DNA of 64,000 bases from Providencia rettgeri (GCF_041075285.1 NZ_CP163512.1:186001-250000), one strand, 5' to 3'; shown: positions 38,797 through 48,652, counted from the stretch's first letter. Notes: a model not told the origin generated them from the sequence alone. Numbers and translations are program-made.

Positions 38797-39729
38797 TTAT
38801 TTATTAAAAGCTTTCGGTGAATCCACCATTACGGCATCGGCACCAATCTCCTTCGCTAGTTGGTAATCACTTTGGTTATTTACGCCAAAAACAATAATGT
38901 ATGCATCCCCATCACGTTTAAAACAGTCTATTGCCGCTTTATCCCATGAAAGTGTTGCAGGGGAACGAGCCTCACCTAGGGTATATTTTTCAACAATTTC
39001 AACTTTACGATGTAATTCAAAACCATACCAACGAACGGTAGGGTTATTGGCTTTATGAGTCGGTTTTGCGTCTGAAATTGAACATTGGTGGCTCATAACG
39101 CTATTTGCCAAAATAGTGCGAGTTTTATCACGGCTTTCAAATGTTTGAATTTTAGGTGATAGCTGATTAAGAGCAGTTAAGAACTCGGTATTGGTAGAGT
39201 AAAAACGCACTTGATTGAATGCGTTTGTTTTTTCCAATAACGCTAAAATGGCTTTGGCTTGAATTTTTGGGTTAGCATCTGGAGATTTTAAGTCAATATA
39301 AAATACAGTGTCTGGATATTTCTTTAATACAGTTTCTAATGTCCTAATAGTCGTGGTTGCAGTAGGCAACTGTTGGTTATTTTTTTGATTAAATTGGTAT
39401 GCCGCATTGATGTGACTAAGTTGCTCAGCAGTATACGCAGAAACAAGACCTTTTTTATCAGTTAGGGAATCAAGGTCGCTTGGGCGGTATAACACGAGTT
39501 GATTGTCTTGGCTAAGTTGTGCTGTTAGCCAAATAGCATCTGCTTTATTCTTTTTAGCAAGATCAATTGCATAAAGCGTATTTTCGGGCGCATCAGCGGT
39601 ACCTGCACGGTGTGCAACTATTTGCGGTGAAGTCATCTGAGTTGTGAATGCAAATGAATTTTGGGCGACTAAAAGTAATAATCCAATGAGCGCGATAGGG
39701 TTAAATTTTAAAGCTGATATCATTGCCAT
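38797..39729 (-). CDS. Degenerate glycerophosphodiester phosphodiesterase-like exported protein
   Basis: A 310-residue exported protein with a signal peptide (about 27 residues, ending FAF) and a GDPD-type TIM barrel. His40-Arg41 and PENT (48-51) match the family start, but the metal-binding ExD is Trp67-Leu-Thr69 and the second catalytic histidine (usually VxHD) is replaced in LVLYRPSD (77-84). FYIDLKSPDAN and the final GADAVMVDSP still fit the fold. It is probably inactive as a classical diesterase, or uses other residues. GGA lies 8 bases before the first ATG. It is convergent with nqrM. Confidence 0.75.
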   Translation of the reverse strand: MAMISALKFNPIALIGLLLLVAQNSFAFTTQMTSPQIVAHRAGTADAPENTLYAIDLAKKNKADAIWLTAQLSQDNQLVLYRPSDLDSLTDKKGLVSAYTAEQLSHINAAYQFNQKNNQQLPTATTTIRTLETVLKKYPDTVFYIDLKSPDANPKIQAKAILALLEKTNAFNQVRFYSTNTEFLTALNQLSPKIQTFESRDKTRTILANSVMSHQCSISDAKPTHKANNPTVRWYGFELHRKVEIVEKYTLGEARSPATLSWDKAAIDCFKRDGDAYIIVFGVNNQSDYQLAKEIGADAVMVDSPKAFNK

Positions 39730-39976
39730 GAGTATTATCCATAAAATTATTTTTAACGAATTGAGTGGGAGATAAGTCAGCCTGTTGTATTACTTTTTTA
39801 TTAATCTGTAATCCGTTCAGACTATTTTTAAGACTAACTCTATGTGTTTTTTGACTTGTAAAGTGTGACAGGAAAATATGACAACTAAATGAATTATTTT
39901 TGATTAACAGCGGGTTACCTAGAATTGAAAATCAACTTAACGCAGAGGTGCCTCTTGATTGCGTGGTTAATAAAAA

Positions 39977-39996
39977 TACTGTATATTTAATCAGTT
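39977..39996 (+). promoter_or_regulatory. Probable SOS (LexA) box of dinB
   Basis: CTGTATATTTAATCAG at 39979-39994 has the CTGT-N8-CAG pattern with one mismatch to CTGT-N8-ACAG. The E. coli dinB box, as recalled, also deviates in its right half. It lies 26 bases before the dinB start. Confidence 0.55.
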
Positions 39997-40019
39997 GATT
40001 GGTTTTGGTGAGTGAACCC

Positions 40020-41075
40020 GTGCGTAAAATTATTCATATTGATATGGACTGCTTTTATGCGGCGATAGAGATGCGCGATGACCCGAGCTTACGTAATGTG
40101 CCTATTGCGGTTGGGGGAAGTGCAGATCGTCGTGGGGTCATTAGCACTGCGAACTATGAAGCGCGGCGCTATGGCGTACATAGTGCGATGTCGACTGCAA
40201 TTGCGCTACGTCTTTGCCCGCATTTAAAAGTCGTCCCTGGGCGCATGTCATTGTATAAAGAAACAGCTATTCATATTCGCAAGATCTTTGCGCGCTACAC
40301 CGATTTAATTGAACCACTTTCCCTTGATGAAGCTTATTTAGATGTGACGGATTGCGCTCAGTTACATGGTTCTGCCACACTGATTGCACAAGCTATCCGG
40401 CAGCAAATTTTTGATGAATTACAACTAACCGCGTCAGCGGGGATCGCACCTATCAAATTTTTAGCGAAAATCGCCTCGGATATGAATAAACCCAATGGTC
40501 AGTTTGTGATCACACCACAAAATATGGAACAATTTGTTCTTACGCTACCACTGAAAAAGATCCCCGGAGTCGGCAAAGTGACAGCTCAAAAATTGGCAGA
40601 TATGGGGCTGAATACTTGTGCCGATGTACAGCAATATGATGCGGTTGCATTAATCAAACGCATGGGGAAATTTGGACAAGCGCTTTGGGAACGTTGTCAT
40701 GCTATTGATGAACGTCCAGTTAACCCTGATAGACTCAGAAAATCGGTGGGGGTTGAGCGTACACTTGCTGAAGATATCCATCAATGGAGTGATTGCCTTT
40801 TGTTGCTAGATAAGTTGTATGATGAATTGCAGTTGCGTTTAGCAAAAGTAAAACCTGATTTGCGCATTGCTCGCCAAGGGGTGAAATTCAAGTTTGATGA
40901 TTTTCAGCAAACAACGCAAGAACATGTGTATCCTATACTTAATAAACAAGATTTAGTGCAACTAGCACAACAAGTTTGGGATAACCGTCGACTAGAAAGA
41001 GGCGTTAGGCTGGTGGGATTACATGTGATGTTACAAAGCCCACAATTAGAAAGACAGTTATTGCTTGAGCTTTAA
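40020..41075 (+). CDS. dinB: DNA polymerase IV
   Basis: A 351-residue Y-family translesion polymerase. [13 protein letters not shown] holds the first catalytic Asp with the steric-gate aromatic next to it, [10 protein letters not shown] the Asp-Glu pair, and [12 protein letters not shown] the helix-hairpin-helix; the little-finger domain follows. The start is the GTG at 40020, with GGTGAG 7 bases upstream; this gives exactly the E. coli DinB length. The frame reaches 39999 but without support. SOS control is likely from the box at 39979. Confidence 0.95.
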   Translation: MRKIIHIDMDCFYAAIEMRDDPSLRNVPIAVGGSADRRGVISTANYEARRYGVHSAMSTAIALRLCPHLKVVPGRMSLYKETAIHIRKIFARYTDLIEPLSLDEAYLDVTDCAQLHGSATLIAQAIRQQIFDELQLTASAGIAPIKFLAKIASDMNKPNGQFVITPQNMEQFVLTLPLKKIPGVGKVTAQKLADMGLNTCADVQQYDAVALIKRMGKFGQALWERCHAIDERPVNPDRLRKSVGVERTLAEDIHQWSDCLLLLDKLYDELQLRLAKVKPDLRIARQGVKFKFDDFQQTTQEHVYPILNKQDLVQLAQQVWDNRRLERGVRLVGLHVMLQSPQLERQLLLEL

Positions 41076-41077
41076 AA

Positions 41078-41102
41078 AATGCGCACCACAAGGGCGCGCA
41101 TT
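41078..41102. terminator. Terminator between dinB and pepD
   Basis: AATGCGC pairs with GCGCATT across an eleven-base loop; preceded by an A-run and followed by TTCTATTTTA. It serves converging genes and starts three bases after the dinB stop. Confidence 0.7.
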
Positions 41103-41119
41103 CTATTTTATATCAGCGA

Positions 41120-42580
41120 TTACGCTTTAACTGGGATGGCTTTTAACACCGCAGTTAACAGTTTCCAATATTCACCAACACTGGCAATGTGAACGCGTTC
41201 GTCTGGTGAGTGAGCACCACGAATAGTTGGCCCAATTGATACCATGTCCATGTCTGGGTATGGCTTTTTGAATAAACCGCACTCAAGGCCAGCATGGATC
41301 ACCATTACATTCGGGATCTTACCAAATAATTTGTTATATGTTTCGCTCACTAAATGCATTACCGCAGAGTCAGCGTCTGGTTGCCAGCCTGGGTAGCTAC
41401 CTTCTGCGCGGTACTGTGCTTTCGCTAATTTACTGATAGATGTCAGCATGTTAACGACATAGTTTTTACCGCTATCAATCAGTGAACGAACCAGGAAGAT
41501 GACTTCTGCTTTATCGTCCGTCATGCGTACCACACCTTCATTCAGTGAGGTTTCAACGACGCCTTTTGCGACATCGCTCATGCGAATAACGCCATTTGGC
41601 GCGGCATTTAAAAAGAACACAAACCGTTGTTGGCAGTCATCAGACAGTGCTTTTAGATCGCTTTGTGTTTCATCTAACAGTAGCATTAAGTTAGGTTCAA
41701 CGACCGCTAATTCATTTTTTAGGATATTTTCGTAGCGTGCTCTTAATGCGGTTAGATCAGCGACTTTATCTGCTGGTACAGCAATAATTGCGTGTGCTTC
41801 ACGTGGAATAGCATTACGGACAGTACCGCCTTTAAACTCGAGTAATTTCAGGTTAAGATCTTCTGCATGACCAGCAAGGAAGCGCGCTAATAGCTTGTTT
41901 GCATTCCCTAAACCTAAATGAACGTCACCACCCGAGTGACCGCCTTTTAAACCTTTTAAGGTCAAAGTAAAAGTTTGATACCCTTGTGGTAACGCTTCAC
42001 GAGCCAAGTCAAAAGTGGTTGTGAAATCAACTCCCCCTGCGCAACCCATGTAGATTTCGCCTTCTTCTTCGGAGTCGGTATTGATTAAGATTTCGGCTTG
42101 TAACCAGCCTGCTTTTAAGCCAAATGCACCTTCCATTCCGGCTTCTTCGGTCATCGTTAGTAGCACTTCCATCGGGCCGTGTTCAACGGTATCATCAGCT
42201 AAAACAGCCAGTGCTGAAGCAAGACCAATACCGTTATCTGCCCCTAATGTGGTCCCTTCAGCTGTTACCCATTCACCGTTCACATACGGGCGGATGGGAT
42301 CGGTTTTAAAATCATGCACAGTGTCATTATTTTTTTGCGGAACCATGTCTAAATGCGCTTGTAGAACAACAGCTTTACGGTTTTCGTAGCCTGGGGTAGC
42401 TGGTTTTCGGATCAAAATATTACCAACGTCATCGCGTTCAACGTGGAACCCTTTTTGTTTTGACCAATCAACGATATGTGCAGCTAAAGCCTCTTCATGA
42501 TATGAAGGATGAGGGATAGAGCAAATGGTAGCGAAGATGTCCCACAGTGGTTGTGGGGATAATTTGGCTAACTCAGACAC
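41120..42580 (-). CDS. pepD: Cytosol non-specific dipeptidase (aminoacyl-histidine dipeptidase)
   Basis: A 486-residue M20-family dipeptidase that cleaves Xaa-His and many other dipeptides with two zinc ions. LQAHLDMVPQ, TLGADNGIGLA, TMTEEAGMEGAFG (catalytic Glu), NTDSEEEGE and the late HAGLECGLF hold the metal ligands and general base. The start is the GTG at 42580: GGAG lies 9 bases upstream and VSELAKLSPQPLWDIF aligns with the E. coli N-terminus. The extension to 42613 covers only the ribosome site. Confidence 0.95.
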   Translation of the reverse strand: MSELAKLSPQPLWDIFATICSIPHPSYHEEALAAHIVDWSKQKGFHVERDDVGNILIRKPATPGYENRKAVVLQAHLDMVPQKNNDTVHDFKTDPIRPYVNGEWVTAEGTTLGADNGIGLASALAVLADDTVEHGPMEVLLTMTEEAGMEGAFGLKAGWLQAEILINTDSEEEGEIYMGCAGGVDFTTTFDLAREALPQGYQTFTLTLKGLKGGHSGGDVHLGLGNANKLLARFLAGHAEDLNLKLLEFKGGTVRNAIPREAHAIIAVPADKVADLTALRARYENILKNELAVVEPNLMLLLDETQSDLKALSDDCQQRFVFFLNAAPNGVIRMSDVAKGVVETSLNEGVVRMTDDKAEVIFLVRSLIDSGKNYVVNMLTSISKLAKAQYRAEGSYPGWQPDADSAVMHLVSETYNKLFGKIPNVMVIHAGLECGLFKKPYPDMDMVSIGPTIRGAHSPDERVHIASVGEYWKLLTAVLKAIPVKA

Positions 42581-43019
42581 GTTTTGTCTCCTTTTTTTTC
42601 CTTTATATTTCAACCTGTAGCCTTGTTGGCTGCACTTGCAAATCCCTAGCTATATAGTCGCATATGCTGATTGGATCCGCATATTTCCAGCTAGCTATAA
42701 TTTGGAACCATTGAAGAAAGAGATTCTTAATATTCCGTGCAGTAGCTAATTGATAATCAACACCAGTTTCGGCTTCATTTTTTAAAAGGAATATTGCTGT
42801 AATTATGACCTAACAGCCTGAAGTTTCGAATTAAAGGCTGCCTCTTTTATAAACTCAGGATAACACTTTCTTTTGAAGAATGGACAGTGTAAATGATAAT
42901 AATTGATGGCGAATGATGCTTTTTACTGGTTTTTAACGCGCCGAATCACTATAATCTCGCGCAACCTTTTTTCCGCAAGACACATTTCAGATTTACTCAG
43001 CAGTCGGGACCCGAATTTT
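42581..43019. promoter_or_regulatory. Divergent pepD/gpt control region
   Basis: A 439-bp gap with no gene. A TATAAT at 42950-42955 about 65 bases before the gpt ATG is a likely -10 element, but no good -35 accompanies it. CAGCCT...AGGCTG near 42811-42837 could form a weak hairpin. Nothing else was recognised. Confidence 0.4.
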
Positions 43020-43484
43020 ATGAGCGAAAAATATGTCGTAACGTGGGATATGTTGCAAATACATGCCCGTAAACTCGCACAACGTTTATTACCAGTAGAA
43101 CAATGGACAGGTATTATCGCGGTTAGTCGTGGTGGACTTGTACCAGGCGCACTTCTTGCTCGTGAGCTGGGTATTCGTCACGTTGATACCGTTTGTATTT
43201 CAAGCTATGACCATGATAACCAACGCGAATTAAAAGTGATTAAACGCGCTGAAGGTGATGGAGAAGGCTTTATCGTCATTGATGATTTGGTTGATACTGG
43301 CGGTACTGCACAAGCTATTCGTGATATGTATCCAAAAGCTCGCTTTGTGACCATCTTTGCAAAACCAGCAGGTCGTCCGTTAGTCGATGACTATGTGGTT
43401 GATATTCCACAAGACACATGGATTGAACAGCCTTGGGATATGGGGGTTGTCTTCGTTAAACCATTGTGTGAACAAGATAAATAA
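43020..43484 (+). CDS. gpt: Xanthine-guanine phosphoribosyltransferase
   Basis: A 154-residue purine salvage enzyme that forms GMP, XMP or IMP from the base and [17 protein letters not shown] at about 30-42 and [14 protein letters not shown] at about 85-98 (PRPP loop) are diagnostic, and WDMGVVFV ends the protein. The ATG at 43020 aligns with the E. coli start; the frame extends to 42903, but those residues are not conserved. A terminator follows at 43601. Confidence 0.96.
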   Translation: MSEKYVVTWDMLQIHARKLAQRLLPVEQWTGIIAVSRGGLVPGALLARELGIRHVDTVCISSYDHDNQRELKVIKRAEGDGEGFIVIDDLVDTGGTAQAIRDMYPKARFVTIFAKPAGRPLVDDYVVDIPQDTWIEQPWDMGVVFVKPLCEQDK

Positions 43485-43600
43485 ATCCGTTAGTGACTTA
43501 GGTTAGGTAAAAATACTGTAATTATAAAGGGTTATGGATTTTTTTTGACTGTGGTAACACATTAATACCTAAAATTTTTGAGTCAAACGCGATATAATTT

Positions 43601-43632
43601 GGGGAGTGCATTATGTGCATTCCCCTTATTTT
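43601..43632 (+). terminator. Intrinsic terminator between gpt and frsA
   Basis: GGGGAGTGCA pairs with TGCATTCCCC (one G-T pair) across a five-base loop, followed by TTATTTTT. It ends 37 bases before the frsA start. Confidence 0.8.
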
Positions 43633-43668
43633 TGGCTTCCATTCAGCGACGGTATACAGGAAATTGGG

Positions 43669-44919
43669 ATGACTCAGCAAAATTTATCCGAAAAACTCTT
43701 CAAGCCTAAAATCAGACAGGTTGAAACATCAACACTGGTTTCTTATTCCGCCCAAACGCTGCCGCAAATCAAAGAGCACAGCTTACTGAGTGGTTCCCAC
43801 CATGCGGGGTGGTATCGCATGATTAACCGTTTGATGTGGATTTGGCGTGGTATTGATGCATTAGAAATAGAAGAGGTTCTTAGCCGTATTGCGATTTCTA
43901 CTGCACCACGAAGTAATGATAATCAGTTAGATACGGTTATCGGTAACCGCTCAGGCAATTGGTGCTTTGAGTGGTCTCAACAAGCCATGCACTGGCAACA
44001 AAAAGCGCTAGAGTTTGAACAAGGCGTTGAGGCAGGCAAGGCATGGTTGCGTGCGGCGAATTTATATAGCATCGCAGCCTACCCGTTTATTAAAGGTGAT
44101 GAGCTGGCAGATCAAGCGATCCTACTTGCCAATAAAGCCTATGATAGTGCGGCGAAATTTTCACAATATCGTTTAAAGAAAATCCCTTTCAAAGTGGATG
44201 GCGGCAAAGAAGTTTGCGGCTTTTTGCATATTCCTTCTCGTGGGCAAGGCCCTTATCCAACGGTGATGATTTGTGGCATGTTAGATAGCTTACAGATTGA
44301 TTTCTGCCGTTATTTTCGTGATTACCTTGAACCATTAGGTATTGCAATGCTCACGCTGGATATGCCATCCATTGGTTATTCAGCCAAATATAAATTAACC
44401 CAAGAGACCACTGCGTTACATGAGCAAATTATTCGCCAACTGGATGATATTGCATGGATTGACCATACGCGTTTTGGCATCGTTGGGATACGTTTTGGCG
44501 CGAACATAGCCTTAAGATTAGCTTATATGTGTCCAGAGATAATAAAAGGGGTAGCTGTAATAGGTCCAATAGTGCACAGTTTATTGCATGAAGAGAAATA
44601 TCAGCAGGATATTCCTCGGATGGTTTTGGATGTGTTCGCCAGTCGTTTGGGGATTTATCAAGTTGATGGTTCAGCATTGCGCTATGAGTTAAGCTGTTAT
44701 TCCCTTAAAAATCAAGGACTATTAGGGCGAAGAAGTAAAGTGCCTATGTTGGCTGTGAGTTTAAAAGATGATATTTATAGTCCGAAAGCAGAGGCCGACT
44801 TAATTAGACGCTCTTCTATAGATGCGGATGTGATTATGCTGCCAAGTCACCCGGTTTTTGCTAATTTTGAAAAAGCATTAAGTGAAACAACTTACTGGTT
44901 AAAAGCAAAAATACTTTAA
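43669..44919 (+). CDS. frsA: Fermentation-respiration switch protein FrsA (esterase-like)
   Basis: A 416-residue alpha/beta-hydrolase-fold protein. E. coli FrsA binds unphosphorylated IIA-Glc and affects the balance of fermentation and respiration; ester hydrolysis or a decarboxylase activity has been discussed. The nucleophile elbow reads GIRFGAN rather than GxSxG, as in E. coli, so serine-esterase activity is doubtful. WYRMINRLMWIWRGID and VDGSALRYEL are family segments. The ATG at 43669 has AGGA 9 bases upstream; the frame reaches 43606 through the terminator. Confidence 0.92.
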   Translation: MTQQNLSEKLFKPKIRQVETSTLVSYSAQTLPQIKEHSLLSGSHHAGWYRMINRLMWIWRGIDALEIEEVLSRIAISTAPRSNDNQLDTVIGNRSGNWCFEWSQQAMHWQQKALEFEQGVEAGKAWLRAANLYSIAAYPFIKGDELADQAILLANKAYDSAAKFSQYRLKKIPFKVDGGKEVCGFLHIPSRGQGPYPTVMICGMLDSLQIDFCRYFRDYLEPLGIAMLTLDMPSIGYSAKYKLTQETTALHEQIIRQLDDIAWIDHTRFGIVGIRFGANIALRLAYMCPEIIKGVAVIGPIVHSLLHEEKYQQDIPRMVLDVFASRLGIYQVDGSALRYELSCYSLKNQGLLGRRSKVPMLAVSLKDDIYSPKAEADLIRRSSIDADVIMLPSHPVFANFEKALSETTYWLKAKIL

Positions 44920-44990
44920 AATAATTTAATAACTTGCTTATTTTTTCCCATTTGTTAAAAAGGGATCTTCCCAAGAAGGAGATCCTTAAC

Positions 44991-45392
44991 ATGGCTTTAC
45001 CGACTGATTATACAAATGGAAAATATTTAAAGAAATTTGCAGCGTTAGGTCCTTATTTAAGAGAAAAGCAATGCTTAAATGGTTGCTACCTATTTGATAG
45101 CTTGGTTGTGTGTGTGAATGTGAATGTTGCACCAGAAAAACGTGAGTTTTGGGGGTGGTGGTTAAAGCTTGTTGCAACTGAGAAAGGCTTTGAATTTACC
45201 TACCATCTGGGGCTTTATAATGGGCATGGCAGTTGGCAGGCTAAGGAATTAAAAGACAGTAGCACTATGGAAGCGGTTGAGAAAAACTTAGTGTCTTTTC
45301 ACCAAGCCCTCACTAAGCAATTATCTGATCTTGAGTTAACCCTCTTCCCTTCACCGCTAATGTCAGAATTAAAACTGGAATTAAGCGCATAA
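44991..45392 (+). CDS. crl: Sigma factor-binding protein Crl
   Basis: A 133-residue protein that binds sigma-S and helps it assemble with core RNA polymerase, aiding stationary-phase genes such as curli. KKFAALGPYLRE, VCVNVNVAPEKREFWGWW and HLGLYNGHGSW are conserved; length equals E. coli Crl. AAGGAG is 10 bases before the ATG at 44991. It lies between frsA and proB; the porin gene phoE that separates crl and proB in E. coli is absent. Confidence 0.94.
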   Translation: MALPTDYTNGKYLKKFAALGPYLREKQCLNGCYLFDSLVVCVNVNVAPEKREFWGWWLKLVATEKGFEFTYHLGLYNGHGSWQAKELKDSSTMEAVEKNLVSFHQALTKQLSDLELTLFPSPLMSELKLELSA

Positions 45393-45423
45393 ATTTGTTT
45401 TAAACCAACTTTTGTTGAATTTT

Positions 45424-45447
45424 GCGTTATGCCTGTTGGCATAACGC
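45424..45447 (+). terminator. Perfect hairpin between crl and proB
   Basis: GCGTTATGCC pairs perfectly with GGCATAACGC across a TGTT loop, 31 bases after crl. No T-run follows, so it could end the crl message with Rho or structure the proB leader. Confidence 0.55.
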
Positions 45448-45504
45448 GCTTCTCCTGATAAAAATGATACCTACTTTTATTTTATTAATCCTAATGGCAG
45501 AAAA

Positions 45505-46611
45505 ATGATGAAAAATAGCCAGACGCTGGTTGTTAAGTTAGGCACCAGTGTACTTACAGGGGGCTCGCGCCGTTTAAACCAAGCTCATATTGTTGAGCTG
45601 GTGAGGCAGTGTGCGCAGCAATATGAAAAAGGGCACCGTATTATTATCGTGACATCTGGGGCAATAGCTGCGGGTCGCGAACATTTAAATTACCCCGAAC
45701 TGCCGGCTACCATTGCATCTAAACAGTTGCTTGCGGCGGTCGGCCAAAGTCGTCTGATTCAATTGTGGGAAAGATTATTTTCTATTTATGGCATCCACAT
45801 TGGGCAAATGCTGTTAACACGTGCCGATTTAGAAGACAGGGAACGCTTTTTAAATGCGCGAGATACCTTACAAGCGCTGCTGAATAACGGCATTATTCCT
45901 GTTATTAATGAAAATGATGCTGTGGCAACAGCAGAGATTAAAGTCGGCGATAATGACAACTTATCAGCACTTGCGGCAATTCTCGGTGATGCTGATAAAT
46001 TACTGCTACTAACAGATATTGAAGGCTTATATGATGCCGATCCTCGCAGTAACCCGGATGCAAAATTGATCCCCGAAGTGTATGGTATTAATGATGAGCT
46101 TAGGAAAATGGCGGGCGATAGCGTAAGCGGCTTAGGAACAGGCGGTATGGCCACCAAATTACAAGCTGCGGATGTTGCTGGGCGCGCGGGTATTGATGTG
46201 GTGATTGCTGCGGGTAATAAACCTGATGTTATTAATGCGGTAATTGAAAATATCCCAGTAGGAACCCGTTTTTACGGGCAGAAGAATCCCATGGAAAACC
46301 GCAAACGCTGGATTTTCGGTGCGCCAGCGGCGGGGGATGTTTACATTGATGATGGGGCTCAACTGGCAATTTTGGAAAAAGGCAGCTCATTATTGCCAAA
46401 AGGCATTAAGAAAATCGAAGGGGATTTCTCTCGTGGTGCGGTGATCCGGATCCGTAACATGGCAGGTAAAGATCTTGCACATGGTGTCACCCATTACAAT
46501 AGTGACGCACTCAGAATGATTGCGGGTCATCATTCTCAAGATATAAACAAGATACTTGGTTATGAACACGGTTCAGTCGCTGTTCATCGCGATGATATGA
46601 TAGTGAGTTAA
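45505..46611 (+). CDS. proB: Glutamate 5-kinase
   Basis: A 368-residue enzyme that phosphorylates glutamate, the first and feedback-controlled step of proline synthesis. [43 protein letters not shown] and [12 protein letters not shown] are amino-acid-kinase motifs; a C-terminal PUA domain (about 275-368) follows. It agrees with E. coli ProB along its length. proA starts two bases after its stop, forming the proBA operon. Confidence 0.96.
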   Translation: MMKNSQTLVVKLGTSVLTGGSRRLNQAHIVELVRQCAQQYEKGHRIIIVTSGAIAAGREHLNYPELPATIASKQLLAAVGQSRLIQLWERLFSIYGIHIGQMLLTRADLEDRERFLNARDTLQALLNNGIIPVINENDAVATAEIKVGDNDNLSALAAILGDADKLLLLTDIEGLYDADPRSNPDAKLIPEVYGINDELRKMAGDSVSGLGTGGMATKLQAADVAGRAGIDVVIAAGNKPDVINAVIENIPVGTRFYGQKNPMENRKRWIFGAPAAGDVYIDDGAQLAILEKGSSLLPKGIKKIEGDFSRGAVIRIRNMAGKDLAHGVTHYNSDALRMIAGHHSQDINKILGYEHGSVAVHRDDMIVS

Positions 46612-46613
46612 TT

Positions 46614-47867
46614 ATGTTAGAAACAATGGGTAAAGCAGCAAGGGCTGCGTCATGGCAATTAGCTCAGCTAAGCACAAAACAAAAAAATGCAGCACTACAA
46701 CAAATTGCGGATTTATTAGAGCAAGAAAGTGCAATTATTTTGGCGGCAAATGAAAAAGACATGGAGCAGGCAAGAGCGAGTGGCATGAGCGAAGCGCTAC
46801 AAGACCGCTTGTTGTTAACGCCTGAACGCTTAAAAAATATCGCGAATGATGTGCGTAAAGTGTGCCAATTAGCCGATCCTGTCGGCCAAGTGATTGATGG
46901 TTGCAAACTGGATAGCGGCTTAAATTTGCAGCGCCGTCGTGTTCCATTGGGTGTGATTGGCGTTATTTACGAAGCGCGTCCTAATGTCACTGTCGATGTC
47001 GCCTCTTTATGTCTAAAAACAGGAAATGCTGCAATTATGCGTGGGGGGAAAGAAACCCACAACACCAATCTGGCGGTTGTCAGTGTGATCCAAAAGGCTC
47101 TGAAAAATAGTGGATTGCCAGCGGAAGCCGTCCAAGCTATTAATAACCCAGATCGTGAATTAGTGGCGCAATTACTGAAATTGGATCGTTATGTCGATAT
47201 GCTAATTCCTCGTGGTGGGGCAGGGTTACATAAGCTGTGTCGTGAGCAATCAACGATCCCTGTTATCACTGGTGGAATTGGCGTGTGCCATACTTTTGTT
47301 GACGAATCGGTCAATTTTGATAAAGCCATCAATGTGATTATTAATGCAAAAGTGCAGCGCCCGAGCGCATGTAACTCATTGGAAACACTACTTGTTCATA
47401 AAAATATTGCAGCTGAATTTTTGCCACTACTCAGTGAAAAAATGGCTGAACAACAAGTCACTTTACACGCCAGCGAACAAGCGATGCCATTTTTACAACA
47501 AGGCCCGGCAAAAGTGGTCGAGGTGAAACCTGAAAATTTAGTTGATGAGTGGTTGTCCTTAGATCTTAACGTGGAAATCGTTACCGATGTTGATGCGGCT
47601 ATCGACCACATTCGCCATTATGGCACGGCACATTCCGATGCAATATTGACAGAATCGATTGGCCAAGCGGATTATTTTGTACAATGCGTTGATTCTGCAG
47701 CAGTTTATGTTAATGCAAGCACCCGCTTTACTGACGGCGGTCAATTTGGTCTAGGCGCGGAAGTGGCTGTGAGTACACAAAAACTGCATGCACGAGGTCC
47801 TATGGGGCTGGATGCGCTGACAACCTATAAATGGATTGGTTACGGCGACTTTTTAAATCGCCCTTAA
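46614..47867 (+). CDS. proA: Glutamate-5-semialdehyde dehydrogenase (gamma-glutamyl phosphate reductase)
   Basis: A 417-residue NADPH-dependent aldehyde-dehydrogenase-family enzyme for the second step of proline synthesis. [39 protein letters not shown] and [13 protein letters not shown], which contains the catalytic cysteine, are conserved. It forms an operon with proB and ends before a clean terminator. The tRNA-Thr gene that follows proA in E. coli is not present. Confidence 0.96.
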   Translation: MLETMGKAARAASWQLAQLSTKQKNAALQQIADLLEQESAIILAANEKDMEQARASGMSEALQDRLLLTPERLKNIANDVRKVCQLADPVGQVIDGCKLDSGLNLQRRRVPLGVIGVIYEARPNVTVDVASLCLKTGNAAIMRGGKETHNTNLAVVSVIQKALKNSGLPAEAVQAINNPDRELVAQLLKLDRYVDMLIPRGGAGLHKLCREQSTIPVITGGIGVCHTFVDESVNFDKAINVIINAKVQRPSACNSLETLLVHKNIAAEFLPLLSEKMAEQQVTLHASEQAMPFLQQGPAKVVEVKPENLVDEWLSLDLNVEIVTDVDAAIDHIRHYGTAHSDAILTESIGQADYFVQCVDSAAVYVNASTRFTDGGQFGLGAEVAVSTQKLHARGPMGLDALTTYKWIGYGDFLNRP

Positions 47868-47887
47868 GAAGTGAAAATAAAATCATC

Positions 47888-47920
47888 AAGCCACACAAGT
47901 GAAGTGTGGCTTTCTTTTTT
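47888..47920 (+). terminator. Intrinsic terminator of proBA
   Basis: AAGCCACAC pairs perfectly with GTGTGGCTT across a seven-base loop and runs into TCTTTTTT. Confidence 0.9.
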
Positions 47921-48002
47921 ATAGTTTGCCGTGTTTGGCAGCGTTTATAGGCAAATGAATGTCTAAATTTTATTAGCATTTATGATGATGGGATGGAAAT
48001 TA

Positions 48003-48500
48003 ATGTTTTACATTATTGGTCCAAGAGGTTCAGGTAAAACAACAATTGGAAAACGATTTGCGGCATCTAAAGGCTACCAATTTGTTGATACAGATAAGTT
48101 AATACTTGAAAAGTCAGGGAAAAGTATTGCTAAGATAGTTGAGGAGAACGGTTGGGATTATTTTCGCCAGCTAGAAAGTGACGTCTTAAAATCAATTGCA
48201 CAGGATGATGTCATTGTGTCTACAGGGGGCGGGATCATCCTTTCTGATGAAAACCAAAAGGTGATGCGTGATAACGGGACAGTTATCTACTTAAATGCTA
48301 ACCCTGAAATTTTAGCTAAACGTCTTGCTGCTGAGCCTCAGGCAGAACAACGCCCAAGCCTAACAGGCAAATCCTTAGTGGAAGAAATTGAAGAGGTTAT
48401 GCAGCAACGAGAACCTATTTATCGTGCAGTCGCTCATCATATTATTGATGCGACGCAACCTATTGATGAAATTATCGCGCAACTCAATGATTTATCTTAA
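48003..48500 (+). CDS. aroL: Shikimate kinase (AroL type)
   Basis: A 165-residue P-loop kinase that phosphorylates shikimate in aromatic amino-acid synthesis. The Walker A is GPRGSGKTT at about 6-14; VDTDK holds the shikimate aspartate; STGGGI and the lid RPSLTGK are conserved. It is nearer to E. coli AroL than AroK in its start (FYIIGPRG) and tail. The ATG at 48003 has GGA upstream; the frame could start at 47982, but there is no site there. A repeat element begins 12 bases after the stop. Confidence 0.9.
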   Translation: MFYIIGPRGSGKTTIGKRFAASKGYQFVDTDKLILEKSGKSIAKIVEENGWDYFRQLESDVLKSIAQDDVIVSTGGGIILSDENQKVMRDNGTVIYLNANPEILAKRLAAEPQAEQRPSLTGKSLVEEIEEVMQQREPIYRAVAHHIIDATQPIDEIIAQLNDLS

Positions 48501-48511
48501 ACTCATTATAG

Positions 48512-48652
48512 CTAGGGCTGTTTATCTTTGATGGTCAATTTTTATTCAAGTTGTCGCCAGCCAGCCACGACGGATACATCTTTCACTTTTTGGATTGTTT
48601 TTTTGACCTTTTTTAGCGGTAAAAATCAGCAGCAAAGATAAACAGCCCCTAG
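48512..48652 (+). repeat. Miniature inverted-terminal repeat element, copy 2 (internally deleted)
   Basis: A 141-bp element bounded by CTAG at both ends. The left end CTAGGGCTGTTTATCTTTG and the complement of the right end, CTAGGGGCTGTTTATCTTTG, are near-identical inverted repeats. It keeps the outer parts of the long copies, including a CACGACGGATACATC segment, and lacks roughly 130 bp of the centre with the main hairpin. It lies directly downstream of aroL. Confidence 0.78.

Noticed and set aside
42903..43019. N-terminal extension of Gpt
   Set aside because: The 39 extra residues are not conserved, and a likely -10 promoter element lies within this stretch.
43606..43668. N-terminal extension of FrsA
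   Set aside because: It covers the gpt terminator; the ATG at 43669 has the ribosome site and aligns with the E. coli start.
44517..44677. Loss of the serine nucleophile in FrsA considered as a mutation
   Set aside because: E. coli FrsA has the same GxRFG motif, so it is a family trait.
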